This document shows positions 20,969-34,270 of a stretch of 64,000 bases of DNA, piece after piece. Position 1 is the stretch's first letter. Every line of letters begins with the position of its first letter. A model generated the notes under the pieces. The model was not told the origin of the DNA and ran no database searches. It worked only from the letters and a program-made list of their open reading frames with translations. The DNA is from Tanypteryx hageni (lineage: Eukaryota > Arthropoda > Insecta > Odonata > Petaluridae). The position numbers and the translations under genes are program-made. The stretch is taken from the NCBI GenBank assembly GCA_028673005.1, contig CM054118.1, positions 61,561,401 to 61,625,400 on the forward strand, given 5' to 3'.

Positions 20969-23900
20969 GAAGTTTTGCGCAGGTTTAGTTGTCGAAATTT
21001 GTTGGAAATTTTAGCGTCGTGCTTTATTGATGTGATATTGTTTAGGAACTAGCATTTATTTTTATATAGAACTTTTCATTGCCGTTTAAAACTTTATAAC
21101 ATGTCAAAAGATCGTCGAAGTCTAGTCAGGAATTACGAACTTAACAGTTCGGAATTAATTCACTAATTTCCATAAATTCTAAAATTCTTTTAAGTGGCAT
21201 TTAGGGAGCTATTATAATGTTAGTGAACTAGTTTCATTTCATGATGGCAATTTCAAGTAAAATGTAAGACTTTCTAAAGAATTTTAAGCCCATAATCGAA
21301 TGCTAATTGCTTTTATAAACACGTATTATGTTATTCTAATACCAGTTAAGGTGGTGGCAACGTATTAATCTTAATCAAAAGTGCCAGAAGTGGATGCTTA
21401 ACCTTTCAGCATCCTATTTTCTTACGTGATCTCATACTCAGAGAAAGGCATTCTCGGTGGATACACCTTTCTACCCTCTTTCACTTCCGATGGACCACCG
21501 GAAGCACCCGGTCCTTCCCACTTCCGGCCTGACTTACATAAGCCTATGCTTTTGGTCCCTCCTCCAATCCTACGTTCCATTGTCGACTCTTTTACACTCA
21601 TATCAGCTCAAAAAATCGTCCACTCAACCCCTTGGGATAATTTTTCATATATTTTTTTTCTCCACGGACGTAGAGCATGGTAATTTTTCCTCCAACTGTG
21701 CGATCACCGAGCCAGCGACGTCGGTCGGTTGCAATCGATGGAAAAATTACAGGTGCGACTGTGTAATTTTGTCAAGTGCTCATGCTAGCGCAATTGGTTT
21801 GCTGTGAAGGTGCTTATTTAGAGGTGTTGCGAAAGATTTCGTACGAAAGCGTGAGAAGATGCTTCGGGGTGTACTTGGTTCTCTCGGATAACGATTTAAT
21901 TTTACTTCCGGAATATTCGATCGTTTCTAATAAATGTTTAAATACGAGGTGGCATTAACTCCCTACTGATGTCACGGAAGGGAGATTTTGCCGTTTTATT
22001 TATCCCTTCCAGCAGGAACGGTCGACTCATTTTTACGACCAAATGTTCTTGAAATATATTTTTCTCGCGACTCTTTTTGTGGCGAGTTAACGTTCAGCTG
22101 GAGATCGTGGAAGTGAATTGAAAAGAAAGCATGTTGACGCATAGTGAAGAAATATATGCTACAGTTACAGTAAGTTTTACCCATGGCAATAAATAGGAAT
22201 GGTGTATGTTGCATAAATGTCGACTTATACGTTGGGAAAACGTAAAATGTATGATTTTTATATTACTTCCCATACGTTTTTCAGAGAATGCAACTAAGTG
22301 GGAGCGTCATTTATTAACAGAAAACGCATTACTCGCACAGCAGTTTCATTTTAGATTCTACACGCATGCGTTAAATTATAAAATATTCCTACGTTCCATG
22401 ATTGTGAATCCCATCTGGTGGGGATTATATCTTTCACACACGCGTATCACACATGCAACGTTTTATATCGAATTTCTTTACGCACTTGTCAAAAATAAGA
22501 CGGAAACAGAAAAGTAAATCGGTGTTATAGGCAAATATCATACTATAAAAAGAAAACTCCTACGAATCCGGTAAAATAAAAAAAATCGAAATCGAAAGGC
22601 TAGTTTACTGCAGAAGTTTCGAATAAAATTTCGATGCTCGCCAAACTCATGGTCATCATCTTTGCCACATGATAAAAAATTATGCTATATAGATAGGCAA
22701 TTTATTTATCACTTACCAAGTAACATGTGTTATAATAAATAGAAATAAAAATATCAAATTACAACATTTTTTAAAAAATAAAAAATAAATAAGAAAAATA
22801 ATTAACCCAACAAAATTTTTAAAAAATAAAAAGGTTTCAAAAGTTACACAAATATATTACAAAAATATAAATAAATTGTTTGTGTAATCTTTTGAAAATT
22901 GTCTATAGGTTGTGAGCCGACATCAATGAAGACAAACTGTACCCTGTAAACCGCAGTAACTCACGAGTTTTGAAATATTGACGTAGAATAAACATTTTTC
23001 CACGCCTCGCACACCCAACTTAGAGATTAATTTCCAAATATGGTCGATAGCAGAATCCAAGTGTTTTTTATGGAAAACATTTTCGATGCGCCAAAAAATT
23101 AAATTTGGAATATTTAACAAAATTAAAAGAAAATGTATTAACAATGAAGAGTACCAATTCGTATCATGCATATGGCCGATTCGCTACATCACGTATTAGA
23201 CCCCTCTGGTTCTACTCCAATGACCGCAGATAATATTAGTAGCAATTCCTCTGAATAAGCCATTTGCGCGTAAAGGACGCGAAAAGGCGCGGCACTCGCC
23301 GTTCGAATTGTGCCGCCGTCTTTATCCGAACCGATATTTTCCCTTTACATTTATTTCTCCGACGTCTTCCGTGCAGGTGACTTAACCAATCCGTTCACAC
23401 GAGAGCTAGCCAACGGACATTCTCACGCTGACACCGAGCGGTGACTCGAATTTGACATTGCGATGGGCGTGGAGGTCGGAAGATATAATAGTTGGGGAAG
23501 GAAAACAGAGGAAGCGGGGAAGGCGGTGCAAGACAGTCCTCCCTCCCAAAAACACGCCACGTATTCTGTCAACGGGAGATAATGAGGGAGCGGTGACATT
23601 TTGATTCCTTCCTTATCCCTCCTTCTCTCTCTCTCTCTCTCTCTCCCTCTCCCTTCCTCTATCTCTCGTGTTTTAAAGGCGGCTGAGATCTCATGCAATG
23701 GAGTGGAGGGCGATGAAAGGGGCGAATCCATACTCCCCTTCACCTGCTCCCACACCCTCTCTGCATGATGGAAATTTTACTCCTGTTAGCTCACTCGAAT
23801 CTTGTTAAGTGCTCAGAGGCAAGAGAGGATGATCCGTGACAATACTCAGATTCGTTAGTATCTTCTCAATAATTCCTATTTTGCTGCTAATTTCTTTTTC

Positions 23901-25100
23901 AGTGCAAATCAAAACCATAAATGCCAAATAACGACTAATCAGAGTTAGTGCGTTGTTAAATGAGAATCTTTTTGCTTGCGTATTTCATGTCGCGGCCTCT
24001 AATGGCCGTTGTTGAAAATTATTTTAACAGCGCAGATTTTCTTGCAAGAATGAAACGTAAGTAATTAATGAGACAGGAATCAGTTGCTAAAATAATTCGT
24101 GGATTCATGCAAGGGAGGAAGTTTATTTGCTTCGGGTTTGTGTATAAAAGAAAGTTCTATAAAAATGAATTAGGTTACGATTAATATAAAACAGTAGTAG
24201 CAAGTGAAGATTTCTAAGGTACAGGCATCCCCAATTTAAAATAAAAATTCTTGACCATTAAAGATAATATATAATTTTCGGTTAAATTTCATTTATGCAA
24301 AAAACTGCCCAGACTAAGGCAAAACATGTGCCATTGATAAGACAGTTGATTAATTATTTAACATTAATTCCTTTGCACAGTTTTGAATAAATGAGCATTT
24401 TGATGTTGTTGATTTAAATTCTTAAATCATCATCATGATCTATCCTTCATGCTGCTTAAATAAAGTAGTAATTATTTCAAAATATTTAATGTATTTTTAA
24501 ATATTTAACGCATTTACATGAATTTATTGAAAAATAACTCTTTTTGAAGAATTGAGTAGCTTTTTACAAAGATTGTTACTACTGAATGTTACAAAACGTG
24601 TGATACCAGCGCAGGGCGAAAGGGGTGCCAAAGTTCGACCACATTGGTAATCTTTCCATAAACGTTCCTTTTTTCCTGGAATACGATTTTTTCGATATTG
24701 TTGGGCTGCGCTGTAACATTATTGTAAGGGAATTCCTTCGAGGAGTTTTAACTTATTTTTATAGTCTTAAATTCGCCAGTTGCCAGTTCGCAACACGCCT
24801 CCTATCGAGATTCGTGTGGCTCTTAAAGGGCTTAATAGCAACTATTCAAACAATTACTTACTTTTGGCTGAAGTAGGCAGTAAAATCAAAGAATTGCCGC
24901 GTTGTCCACCGATTAGTTGCGCCGGCCAGTCCGTTTCAAGGTTAAGAGAGCGAGCGAAAAGTCTCGTTGAAAATTAAAGCCGAATGATTACTACATGCAA
25001 TGACGCGAGTCTTGCTATATCTACTCCCGTTTAGAGTCATTGCATGACTCCTTGGGGGATACTTTACCCCTTGATCAAAGCCGCTAAGGGACTCGTGGAA
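20969..25100. other. No gene seen across 4.1 kb
   Basis: Mostly AT-rich sequence. A CT-rich and moderately GC-rich patch with a (CT)n run at about 23622-23646 spans 23450-23760. Open frames of up to 116 codons (21457-21807) have no recognisable domain. Confidence 0.45.
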
Positions 25101-25109
25101 GAAGGGCTG

Positions 25110-25674
25110 CATACCAACTCAGTCCCGAGATGTTGTTATTCGAAAAGGTCGCATACTAGCTGTCCCGCGGTTGTTCGAGACCCGTACTAACTTAGTCCCC
25201 CGCACAGGCACTAGATTCAATAAAAAATAATCGACAAGAGAAATTTATGTTTATAAATGACAGTACCAAAAACATAGTTGGTTTTTCAACCAATGCAAAC
25301 TTGGAACTGTTAGTTAGCATTGATAAAATTTTCGTTAATGGAACATTTAAAAATTGACCAAAATATTTGTCAGCTTTTTACTCTCTACGGCATGATGGAC
25401 GGCACTTACGTACCTTTGATATTTTTCTTGCTTCCTAATAAAGGTGCTGAAGTGTATGTAGAGGCTTTTTAATATTTAGTCTTCGAATTCTTTAAACTCC
25501 AGTTAATTTTTTCACTAAGTATACTGTGCGCGGATTTCGAGAAAGCTACTTTTAGTACAGCCAGTCCTAAGTCTGTGAAAATTTTGTTTCGCGGGAGGAC
25601 TGAATTAGTATGTCCTTCCGAAAGCCCCGGGACTGAGTTAGTATGTTTATTGACCGCCGGACTGAGTTAGTGTG
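25110..25674 (+). mobile_element. MULE-like transposon remnant with mirrored subterminal repeats
   Basis: Three copies of CATACTAACTCAGTCC-type sequence lie at the left (25110, 25152, 25183), and three inverted copies (GGACTGAGTTAGTATG) at the right (25597, 25628, 25657). The 380 bp between them encode a broken MULE transposase core. At 565 bp the element is far too short for a full transposase. No target-site duplication was found next to the outermost motifs. Confidence 0.7.
25283..25520 (+). pseudogene. MULE transposase core fragment, frameshifted
   Basis: One frame reads LLVSIDKIFVNGTFKN, then a stop (TGA), then PKYLSAFYSL. After a +1 shift the text continues YGMMDGTYVPLIFFLLPNKG, then AEVYVEAF and a stop. 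This follows the MULE transposase pattern: D-x-T-F-K with the first catalytic Asp position, an L-Y-x-I/L-x-G segment, then V-P-L-x-F-x-L-L-P-N-K. The usual Asp before GTF is Asn here. At least two stops and one frameshift are present, so it is dead. The assignment rests on motif recognition; a profile search against MULE domain models would settle it. Confidence 0.68.
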
Positions 25675-25826
25675 AACCGATATGTTTTTTCAATACTATC
25701 CGTCAGCCTTTCATAAAAATTTCTCTAAGATATGGTAACTTAGTAGGCACAAAGTTCTGTAGCATTTTTGCCCCTATGCTGCCGTAAAAGAGGCTGTTGT
25801 GGAAGTTGTTTAATTTTCTTCGAGTT

Positions 25827-25946
25827 AAAGAGAAACAAAGGTGTTGAGAAGACTTTTTATGCATGCGGGCATAAATCTGAAATAAATAAATAAAAAATAA
25901 ATAAATAAATAAATAAAAAGTCTTCTCAACACCTTTGTTTCTCTTT
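25827..25946. repeat. Perfect 34-bp inverted repeat with AT-rich loop
   Basis: The arm at 25827-25860, beginning AAAGAGAAACAAAGGTG, is perfectly inverted at 25913-25946. The 52-bp loop contains (AAAT)n. The absence of any mismatch suggests recent origin or ongoing gene conversion. Confidence 0.95.
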
Positions 25947-25959
25947 AGATAGAAACCAA

Positions 25960-27680
25960 CTCACTTTCTTGAGTTAAAGTAGGGTTTTTTTCCGCGATGC
26001 CTCAGTGAGGACGCTTAGTGTTGGAGGTTTACTACTCTTTAGCCCTTCTTCACCGTAAATACTACGTTATTTTTCATGATTGTTGATAAAACATTTAGCA
26101 TATGCATTTTTGTCAATCATATTTACTTTTAGATAATTACTTGCTTTGTAAGGAACTTTGAAACCCACATCGAAAGAAAATTTGAAACCTCTCATATAGG
26201 ATTGACAAAACAAAAATTCACAGCAAACATTTCAACTTGGTTTTCCTTTGGTGTTTCAATTATAAACCTTTTTTACCATTCTTTCTTTTGAAAAAATGCA
26301 GTAAGCAGTCCGCAGAAATATTTTTCATTTCCTATAAAATTTTATCCTCTCGTAAAAGTTATAATCACATATTGCTCGTGTGCTCTAAGGTGGCAGGCGG
26401 AGACGCATGAGAGGGGAATGGAATGAATGGGAAGGAGAAGCTTTAAGGGGGAGCTGACGTCAGAGCACCTGCGCAGTAGAGGAATTTTGGTTCGGACGAG
26501 TCCATCAACCTTAGTGTACCTCCCTCCCTTTACTTATTTCCCTCTAGATTTAAGTTCGCGCAGTCAATGCCCGCACTTAAACAGCACCTCCCCTAAAAGC
26601 GGTTCCGCCTCGAGGATGGACTCGTCCTACCGTAAAGGTGCCTACAGCGCACTTCCAAGATATAGCGTTTTTGCTATACCTGGGATTACATTTTTAAATT
26701 TGCAAACCAAGCTTGCATTGATTTACTGTTTTTCACGAAATTTAAACTACTTAAGAGGGCTTGGTACCTACCAGTATGCATATACACATATGCCAGCCTA
26801 GTAATGTCTGCAGGGGTATTCACTATATCATGATAAAGGATTTAATTGGTGAGCTATAATTTTAAAATTTAATTTCATATATCCGGTTAACAGCAATTTA
26901 TCGATAAATATAGAATTTTTGAGAAATATAAGTAAACATTTGTTAAAGTTTGAAAAATCTGAAAATATAGCTCATTACTTTAATCCTATACTTTGTTATT
27001 ACTCATCAAATATTAACTATGAAAGGCAAAATGGAAAAGCTATTAAGGAATTGAAACTAGTGCTTTAGAGCCTCGGTAAAAAAAATCGGTTTTTTAAATA
27101 CCTGATTGACTGCTAAGTTAGCTCTTTTCTCTGTATTATATTGTAAATTAATGGTCGCAAAAATGATATGGAAAGAAGTCGGGTTACACAGTCCATTTTT
27201 CAACTTTTAACCTTCATATAAGCGGTTTGGAAGGATCATTGAAACTTGATTTCCTAGCATAATAAAGCTAAGGGTTTGCAATTTTATATCTATATAACAG
27301 TTTAACGAATAACATCATCCTTTAACTTATATAAAACAATTAGTATTCTGTAAAATATTTACTCGCCAAGCAAAATAATCCTCAAAATATTGACACACGT
27401 GCACAAGTTTACGTTGATTGTTGGAACTGTCAAGACACTGTTCCCACATCTAAGTGAAACTGCTCTTCAGCTTGTAGCGCTAGGTGGTCCAAGTTATTGG
27501 CAATGTGCCAACTTACCCCTGTTGCCAACTAGCCCCGGTCTCCCCTATAATCGTATGTCAAATTAAATTAAACACCCATTAATGATTGATGACATGGTAC
27601 TATTTTCACAAATACAAAATTTTAATAATAACGGAGAAACCTTTTGCCTATTATATAATTTTGGTTTGGTTTGCGACTTC
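25960..27680. other. No recognisable gene
   Basis: AT-rich. The 124-codon frame at 26427-26801 is not supported by any domain. Confidence 0.45.
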
Positions 27681-27689
27681 ATATAAAGC

Positions 27690-28460
27690 TACCTGGCTCT
27701 TACATGATCTGTGAAGCACCAATTAGAATATATGTTCGGAGAATGTGCGACATTTGCCACAAAAAAGTCAGCGAGAGCACATAACTGCAACATGTATAAT
27801 GTATAAATTCGAGAAAATGTCAACCATGCCATTGGTATTTTGTCTGAATCGCTCGACACGAAGATTTATTTGGTGAGAGCAATTAGAAAACCGTATTTTC
27901 CTCTCCATGGTTCTTGTATGATCTGCGAGGTACCAATTAAAAATGTATTCCGAGATAAAAATTCGATAATATCCCACACGGAAATCACGCAAACGAAGGA
28001 AAAATTGCACCAGAAATGAGCCCTTGGTCTTCAAAAAGAAAGATTGCCTCGTTTCCCTTCAGTTTAAAACTGACAAACGCTACCAAATATTCGCGTATTT
28101 GGCGGCGGCAGTGAGCGCCAAGGCGTTCCGCTACCATCGATTAAAACATTTATTCGGGCAGAGGACAACTTTTCCACAAAAACACCCGCGAGACCACATA
28201 ATTAGGACTTAGTTTTGGAAATAAAAATTCGAGAAAATCCCATGTATAACAACACATAGTTTGTTTATATCGGTCACTATGACTAATCTACCGGCAAACA
28301 GCAATTAAAAACCAATATTTTCCTCTCCCAGGCACTTATATGGTCTGTGAGGTAAAGATTAAATAATTTCTTCAGGTCGAGTACAATATTTGCAAAGGAA
28401 AATCCACGAGAGCACACAATTACGACTTATAGTTTCGGTGATAAGCCAAATGTTTTCATA
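27690..28460. repeat. Degenerate tandem array with a unit of roughly 200 bp
   Basis: The phrase ATGATCTGTGAGGTACCAAT occurs in variants at about 27702, 27917 and 28338. GCGAGAGCACATAATTAC-type text occurs at about 27771, 28188 and 28410, and AAATTCGAGAAAAT-type text at about 27805, 27957 and 28226. The order is preserved, so these are diverged tandem units. The short open frames inside are not conserved between units. Confidence 0.6.
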
Positions 28461-28789
28461 CCGTTTTGTACGTAATTCCCATAAGAACGCCTTTGCTGAC
28501 TCTGTGTATTCCATTTATTGAGTATACTTTTCCTCCTTATTTGTTATTATGTAAGTTAATCAAGTTATATTTATCTTTAAGGTTTATGATTTGGAAAAGA
28601 GATATATAGTAATTACGTCTTTGTTCGGTGAACGATAAAAGTAAATATTAAAAAATAACTTGCAGAAGAAACATTTGCCCGTTTGTTTTTTTTTAACGAA
28701 AAATAATTAATACGGTATGAATAAATACATTTTTTTACTATTCCCTACCCTTTCAACAAACGTACCTATAATTAAAAGGGGCAGGTAAA

Positions 28790-28852
28790 AACATTTGAGG
28801 GGCGTCAAATTATAACTTGCCTCAGGTGGCAAATTGTCTGGGCACTGCCCTG
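28790..28852. mobile_element. Solo hAT-like terminus
   Basis: Read in reverse, it begins CAGGGCAGTGCCCAGACAAT and continues with TTGCCACCTGAGGC. This is the style of hAT termini seen elsewhere in the window. A matching left end with a target-site duplication was not found. Confidence 0.4.
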
Positions 28853-28859
28853 TACCAAT

Positions 28860-30185
28860 AGGTGTTTGTTCGTGTTATTCGTTATCTTGAAATTTTAACA
28901 TTATTAAAATATTGTAACGCTCGTAATTTACGATTAGGAGTGCAACAGCTAAGTTATACATGATTTTATATATCAATGATTAAATTTTTTTTCATTATTT
29001 TATCAGCTAATTTAGTCGGATTTAGACATTAGCAAGTTCAGGAATGCCGAGTCCGAGATTTGAAAGCTATATAGTTTCTGAAATGTAGTAGTAGATTAAT
29101 TTATGAACTTAGGATCGTAATAATTAGTAATCAAGAAAATTACCAAGTGTTTTTATTTTATTAAAACAAATGTTAACAGTAGGGATAAAATTGATCTGAA
29201 ATTACAGGTTTGTAATTGTTATCGTTGTAAATCTGTCTATATAGAAGAAATAAACGAGCACGGGGTTGTACAATTTAACGTAAATCTTCGGTTGTTATGT
29301 TATGTTATCGAATAGAACAATTAAGTTTGTCATTCAGCAACATTCTACACTTCTTTTCACACGAAAGGAACTTCATTCGAATCGTTGCAGAAGCGTTCAT
29401 CATCCATCGCGACCTAGTTACGTGTAACGGAGTTTCTCACAGAATCCCTATCTGTCAAATCGCTCGACGATTTTTCCACCACAACCTACATTCACCTATT
29501 CTTATTCACCTTACGTCTTACCCTCGCAAGACCCTTTCCTTTTTTCGCGTTGTTCTATACGCGAATGGGCAATGTCATTCATTAGAGGGGAGCCTCCCAG
29601 ATAGCCTTTGTGTCTCACTCTCTCCCCCTTTTCCCTCACTCAACGCGAGCTATACCTCTTTTGTTTCCTCTCTTTCCATCCGTACCATGTAAACGTTTGC
29701 CCCTCCGGACACACTGCAACGCCTTCGTAGTGACGCGGAATGTTTACTGTCAAAAGGACCCCGCCCCCTTTTGCGGGGAGAGAGGGAAGATGGTAGACTT
29801 CTTCGTCGACTTTCCCTTTCTTTCTCTTACGACTCTCTCTCTCTTTTTGAATTGAAGTCGACGCACTCCTTTTGAAATGGAGGTCTTTTGTCCATTGAAC
29901 CGTGGGAACGTCCTCTGCCGTGGGATCGAAGGCGTTTTTATCTTGCGGATTTTTTTTAGAAGAATGAATATTGTGCAGAAATTTGTGATATTTCTACCGG
30001 GTACGGTATCCAAACAATTATAGTGCTAAAGGTAAATAAGGGATTTCCATTGAGAATGCTTGCAACGTTACAACAGATGTTAGGGATGCAACTATAAGAA
30101 ATTGTCTTTGTACAATGAAAGGAAAAACGATTTCCGCTATAACTAAAAATTAATTTTTCTTACGAGATCAATAAAAGTTTCAGCT
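28860..30185. other. No recognisable gene
   Basis: The moderately GC-rich stretch 29290-29900 contains a 131-codon frame (29297-29692) with Phe/Ser/Leu-rich low-information sequence. I do not support it as a gene. Confidence 0.4.
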
Positions 30186-30190
30186 TATCA

Positions 30191-30570
30191 TTTCACATTT
30201 TACGAAAGCTTTGCAAACGCGAAGTAAATAAATTGAAGTATGTAATAATCTATAAAAATAAACGAATTCAGAATTCCCATGTGGAGTTGTGACAATATTA
30301 TAAATCATATCAAAGCATGTGAATAACAAAAACATTTTAACTAGAGGATTACCCTGTCCTTAAATTCAAATCAACGCATATTTCACATTCTACGAAAGCT
30401 TTGCAAACGCGAAGTAAATAAATTGACGTATGTAATAATCTATAAAAATAAACAAATTCAGAATTCCCATGTGGAGTAGTGACAATTCTATAAATCATAT
30501 CAAAGCATGCAAATGACAAAAACATTTTAACTAGAGGATTACCCTGTCCTTAAATTCAAATCAACGCATA
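30191..30570 (+). repeat. Tandem duplication of a 190-bp unit
   Basis: Unit 1 is 30191-30380 and unit 2 is 30381-30570. Each is exactly 190 bp, both begin TTTCACATT and both end TCAAATCAACGCATA. About ten substitutions and no indels separate them, so identity is roughly 95%. There are no open frames of note. Confidence 0.95.
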
Positions 30571-33500
30571 AAAATCACGAAAACAAGTCCTCTAAATTTA
30601 AACTCTCCTAATAATTTATTATATATGCATTAATCGAATTTTGAATTTGGATGCATTCACAAATTACGCGGCGCATCATTTATCGGCGAAGATTATCTAA
30701 TAACTGACTCCATAGTTCAAAAACTGCTATTCCATCGGGATCTCCTCATCTGTGTTAAAAAAAGTGGCGCAAAAGCTTATTGAAATCGACTTTGTCAAGT
30801 AAGATGCCTACCTTTGCATAGGCACAAGGTTAACTTCCACCAAGTCCTTTCTGATCTTGATTTCTTGACTATGATAACTCTTTCAAGTCTGTTCAATGCC
30901 TTCTGAGTGATGAAAGTGTGCGTATGTACGGAGGTCCGTCACGCCCCTCATTCCCTATCTCCATCGTGCCTTCCCCTCCTCTTTCCTCTCTTCTCGCCCC
31001 TCCTCGTAAACATCTATTCATTTCCCAAATTACAGGTCCTTGCGTTTAGGCTATTCACTTCGTTCTTTGATGTTCATCTGTTATGCCCTGCACCAACTCA
31101 AATCACCTGGAAGGTAGAATCCATGCGTGGGAATTGGCTTCCAAATGGACCATAAGTCTGCGCCTTTTAGAATAAGCCAAATCTTATAAAGTTACCGATT
31201 TTAGCGGTTAAAAAAAAATCCGCTTATGCGTTCGGTTTGTCCGTCTGTCTGTCTGACACGCTAACTCCTCCTAAATGAAAGCAGCTAGAACCTTCGTTTT
31301 TTGCTGAACTGAAAATTAAATTATGCCCATAAAGAAAAAATCAAAATGTTGCTGGTAAAATATCTTCTGTACAGCGGGAGCGAAACTATATTGTAGTTTT
31401 GCTCATTTTAATTAATATAGTCCGTTCTGTGTCCTATTAAACATAGTTAGTCTAGTTCGTTTAGAACTGTACATAAATAATAATATATTAAATTGTATTT
31501 ATAAATCTTCCAGTACCAAAATTAATATTACCTCGAATATTTAAAATACTTAGATAATAAATGGCAGAGAATTTCTCACGTTTCCGCCGAGCACATAGTA
31601 GCCTCTTCAGTTGATCATTTTCCCGCCAACGACAAATCGAACGAAGAAGACGTCTCTCCTCCAGAAGTCCCCTTTCTGTCGCCGCACGCTGAATAGGCAG
31701 AGGACATTACAAAGAGATGAAGGGGAAGGGCATGAATGAACAGCGTAGGCAGAGGAGGCGGTGGGATGGGTCACTTCCGGCCCACACAACGCCATGCCTT
31801 CGCCCAAGACGAGGTGGGGAAAGTCCACTTTGAGGGCGTCTGACGAGGAGGTAGATAGCAAACAATAAAAGGGATAGTCAAATGTTGGTTTTTCCTTGTT
31901 AAAACAACCATATCGGTTTGAAATATTTTTACTGAGTATAATTTTGGTAATGTGGGTTACAGAAAAATGTCGAAAACCGCCTTTATTCGCTGTCATGGCA
32001 TAAAGTGCGTTTAAACGAAGTTGACATAAAAGCTTTATTATGTTGTAGAGGAAGTTTAGGCAGTTAATTCAACAATTTATTTTCAGGAAATATTTATGCA
32101 GATAATTCTTCTTTTAAAATCCTAGTTAAAACTCATGCAATATATATTTATTAAATCAGTCTCTCAGAACAATTTATTTTAAGATATATCATGATGTATT
32201 TTCAAATTTAAACGAAATATTAACGTATATATATATAATGAGATCCACTTACAAACGTGGCGTAAATCACGCGCAAGACTTCATTGTTATCCACGGACAA
32301 TAAAACAAGAGCCACATCGCGTGGCGCGTCTCCATTGTTAATAAAAAAGAGAAACGCGTAGGAAGTGCTGCATCTAATTCGAAATATCAAAAATAGAGGT
32401 GAAGTGAGGAAATTTAAGTTGCGTACTTCATCCCAAGAGGCACTTGGATCTCACTCGGAACCTAAAAAAAAAATAAGGGAAGGGAAAGAAAGAATGGGGT
32501 CGATTCTTATGGTCGCGAGACATTGTGAGTGGAGTCACTCGGAGGGGACCAGGTGTTCCATTCGCGAGGGCACGCTTGTTAGATGAAGACCTCTCTATGG
32601 CTCGAGCCGTCGCTCGACCCGACACGGGCCAAAGGTGTGGGACCCTCAAGTGCGCGGCAGACACGGGCTCGAGTGAGAGAACGAGCTTAAACGAGGAGGC
32701 CTTGTTTCGAAAATCATCCGAACCAAGTTTTTATATTTGTCCTTTTCCCTCCTACCCTAGCACGCAGTAAAAATGAGACGGGCAAGTGCTGTCTGTCCTC
32801 CTGACGCTTGAAGCCTCCCGATATTGAAATGATTACCGAACTTCAACGTTCGTATTACGGGATAATAATTGGTTGGTAATTTGGCAGGTAAATTGGGCCG
32901 GCAATTGGTCGGTAATTTGTTTTTGTGATTTTTGCGCGCAATTGGCGCGTGTGTGATGAAAGGAGTTTACCATGGATCTTTTTCATATTCCATAAAGGCT
33001 GAATATGTGACATTTTAAATGTAGATTTGTGATAGGATATTCATTGAAAAACATCAATTATTTATGTATAATTCGAAATGGTGATAAAAGAAACAAAATT
33101 TCAAAGAAAGGGTACACAAGGATAGTGATAATTTACATTTTGAATAGGTCGCACGTCTGTAGTTCACTTCAAACTGTATGAACAAACTTATATAGATGGT
33201 TATTATTCAGGATACGTAATATTATCATTATAGCCATAATATAGTAGAAAACGAAACAGATGACTCCCCTTGTAGAGGGGTGGCCATATTCCATTGCTGG
33301 AGGTAAAGCTTCTCAAGGCTCATGCAGTATCTTCAGTGCTGCAGATGTCTACAAATATTTGTAGAATCTACTAAAGTTCGACTTAGGTAACCGTAACTTT
33401 GCGGAATTCTATGTCGGAAACTTGAAGGTAAAATTTAAAAAAACAAAACAAAAACGAAACGGCTCAGTACCTGATGATGACTCTGTGCGTCGGAACAATG

Positions 33501-33987
33501 GAAGTCACTTTCATTCCGTAGTGGAATTCGAACGCAATCATTTTAATAAATTTGTTATTTCAAATTTTGTCTTTGAGTTTTCTGTAGATCCTGCTTAAGA
33601 ATTTTACCTTGGCTCTGGTTCTATCTTCTTTTCCCATTTCTATATCCTAATACTACTATTACTATTTACGTCTCGTGTTTAAATAAATTTTGAGAGCGGC
33701 TGTTGCAGTATACCCGTAAATTAAGTGTGGTTCAATTTGGTGATAGGAAAATGCAATCCAAATATTAAAATACATGCGTTTCGTCTGAATGGACGATTTA
33801 TTCAATAAGCCACCCGTATAATGAAATGGGATTATATGTATGTACATAATTTTATGACATTTCATCTTGATACTTATCTGAAGATAAATTTTATCTTGTT
33901 GAGGTAAATTTACAGTTGATCTCCTACTTTCTAGTAGTTATTCAGTTCCTTTAGGAGTCTTGCAAATAGTGCGGTTTAATTATCGTG
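30571..33987. other. No gene; GC-rich patches and a repeat fragment
   Basis: Text at about 31230-31300 (GTCCGTCTGTCTGTCTGACA, followed by CGCTAACTCCTCCTAA) resembles the microsatellite-containing part of the inverted-repeat family at 2-4 kb. GC-richer patches lie at 31600-31850 and 32430-32700. The 129-codon minus-strand frame at 31607-31996 shows no domain. Confidence 0.4.
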
Positions 33988-33995
33988 TTTTAGAT

Positions 33996-34270
33996 CAACG
34001 TTTCTCAACGCGGACCACTGCCGACCCACGGGCCAGTATTGACCGGTCCGTGATATTCCATTTTTCACACAAAAGTTTTATAATGGGAAGGAAGCACTGG
34101 TTAATGAAAGGCTTGCGTTTTCACTTGTCAAAGTGTAACGTTGTCAAATGATTGGTGATTTAAAGTTGATTTTATCGGTCCTTGGTGGATCATTCAGATA
34201 ATAAACCGGTCCGCGGTAAACTTTCTGTTATTACACCGGTCCGCGATGAACTTTCGGTGGAGAACCGCTG
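33996..34270. mobile_element. hAT MITE, 275 bp, perfect 8-bp target-site duplication
   Basis: The left end CAACGTTTCTCAACGCGGAC and the reverse-complement right end CAGCGGTTCTCCACCG are hAT-like. Identical 8-mers TTTTAGAT flank it at 33988-33995 and 34271-34278. The right part carries a tandem pair of CCGGTCCGCGRTRAACTTTC. It is non-coding. Confidence 0.9.

Noticed and set aside
27690..28460. CRISPR-like array
   Set aside because: The repeats are long, diverged and irregularly spaced, and the window is eukaryotic.
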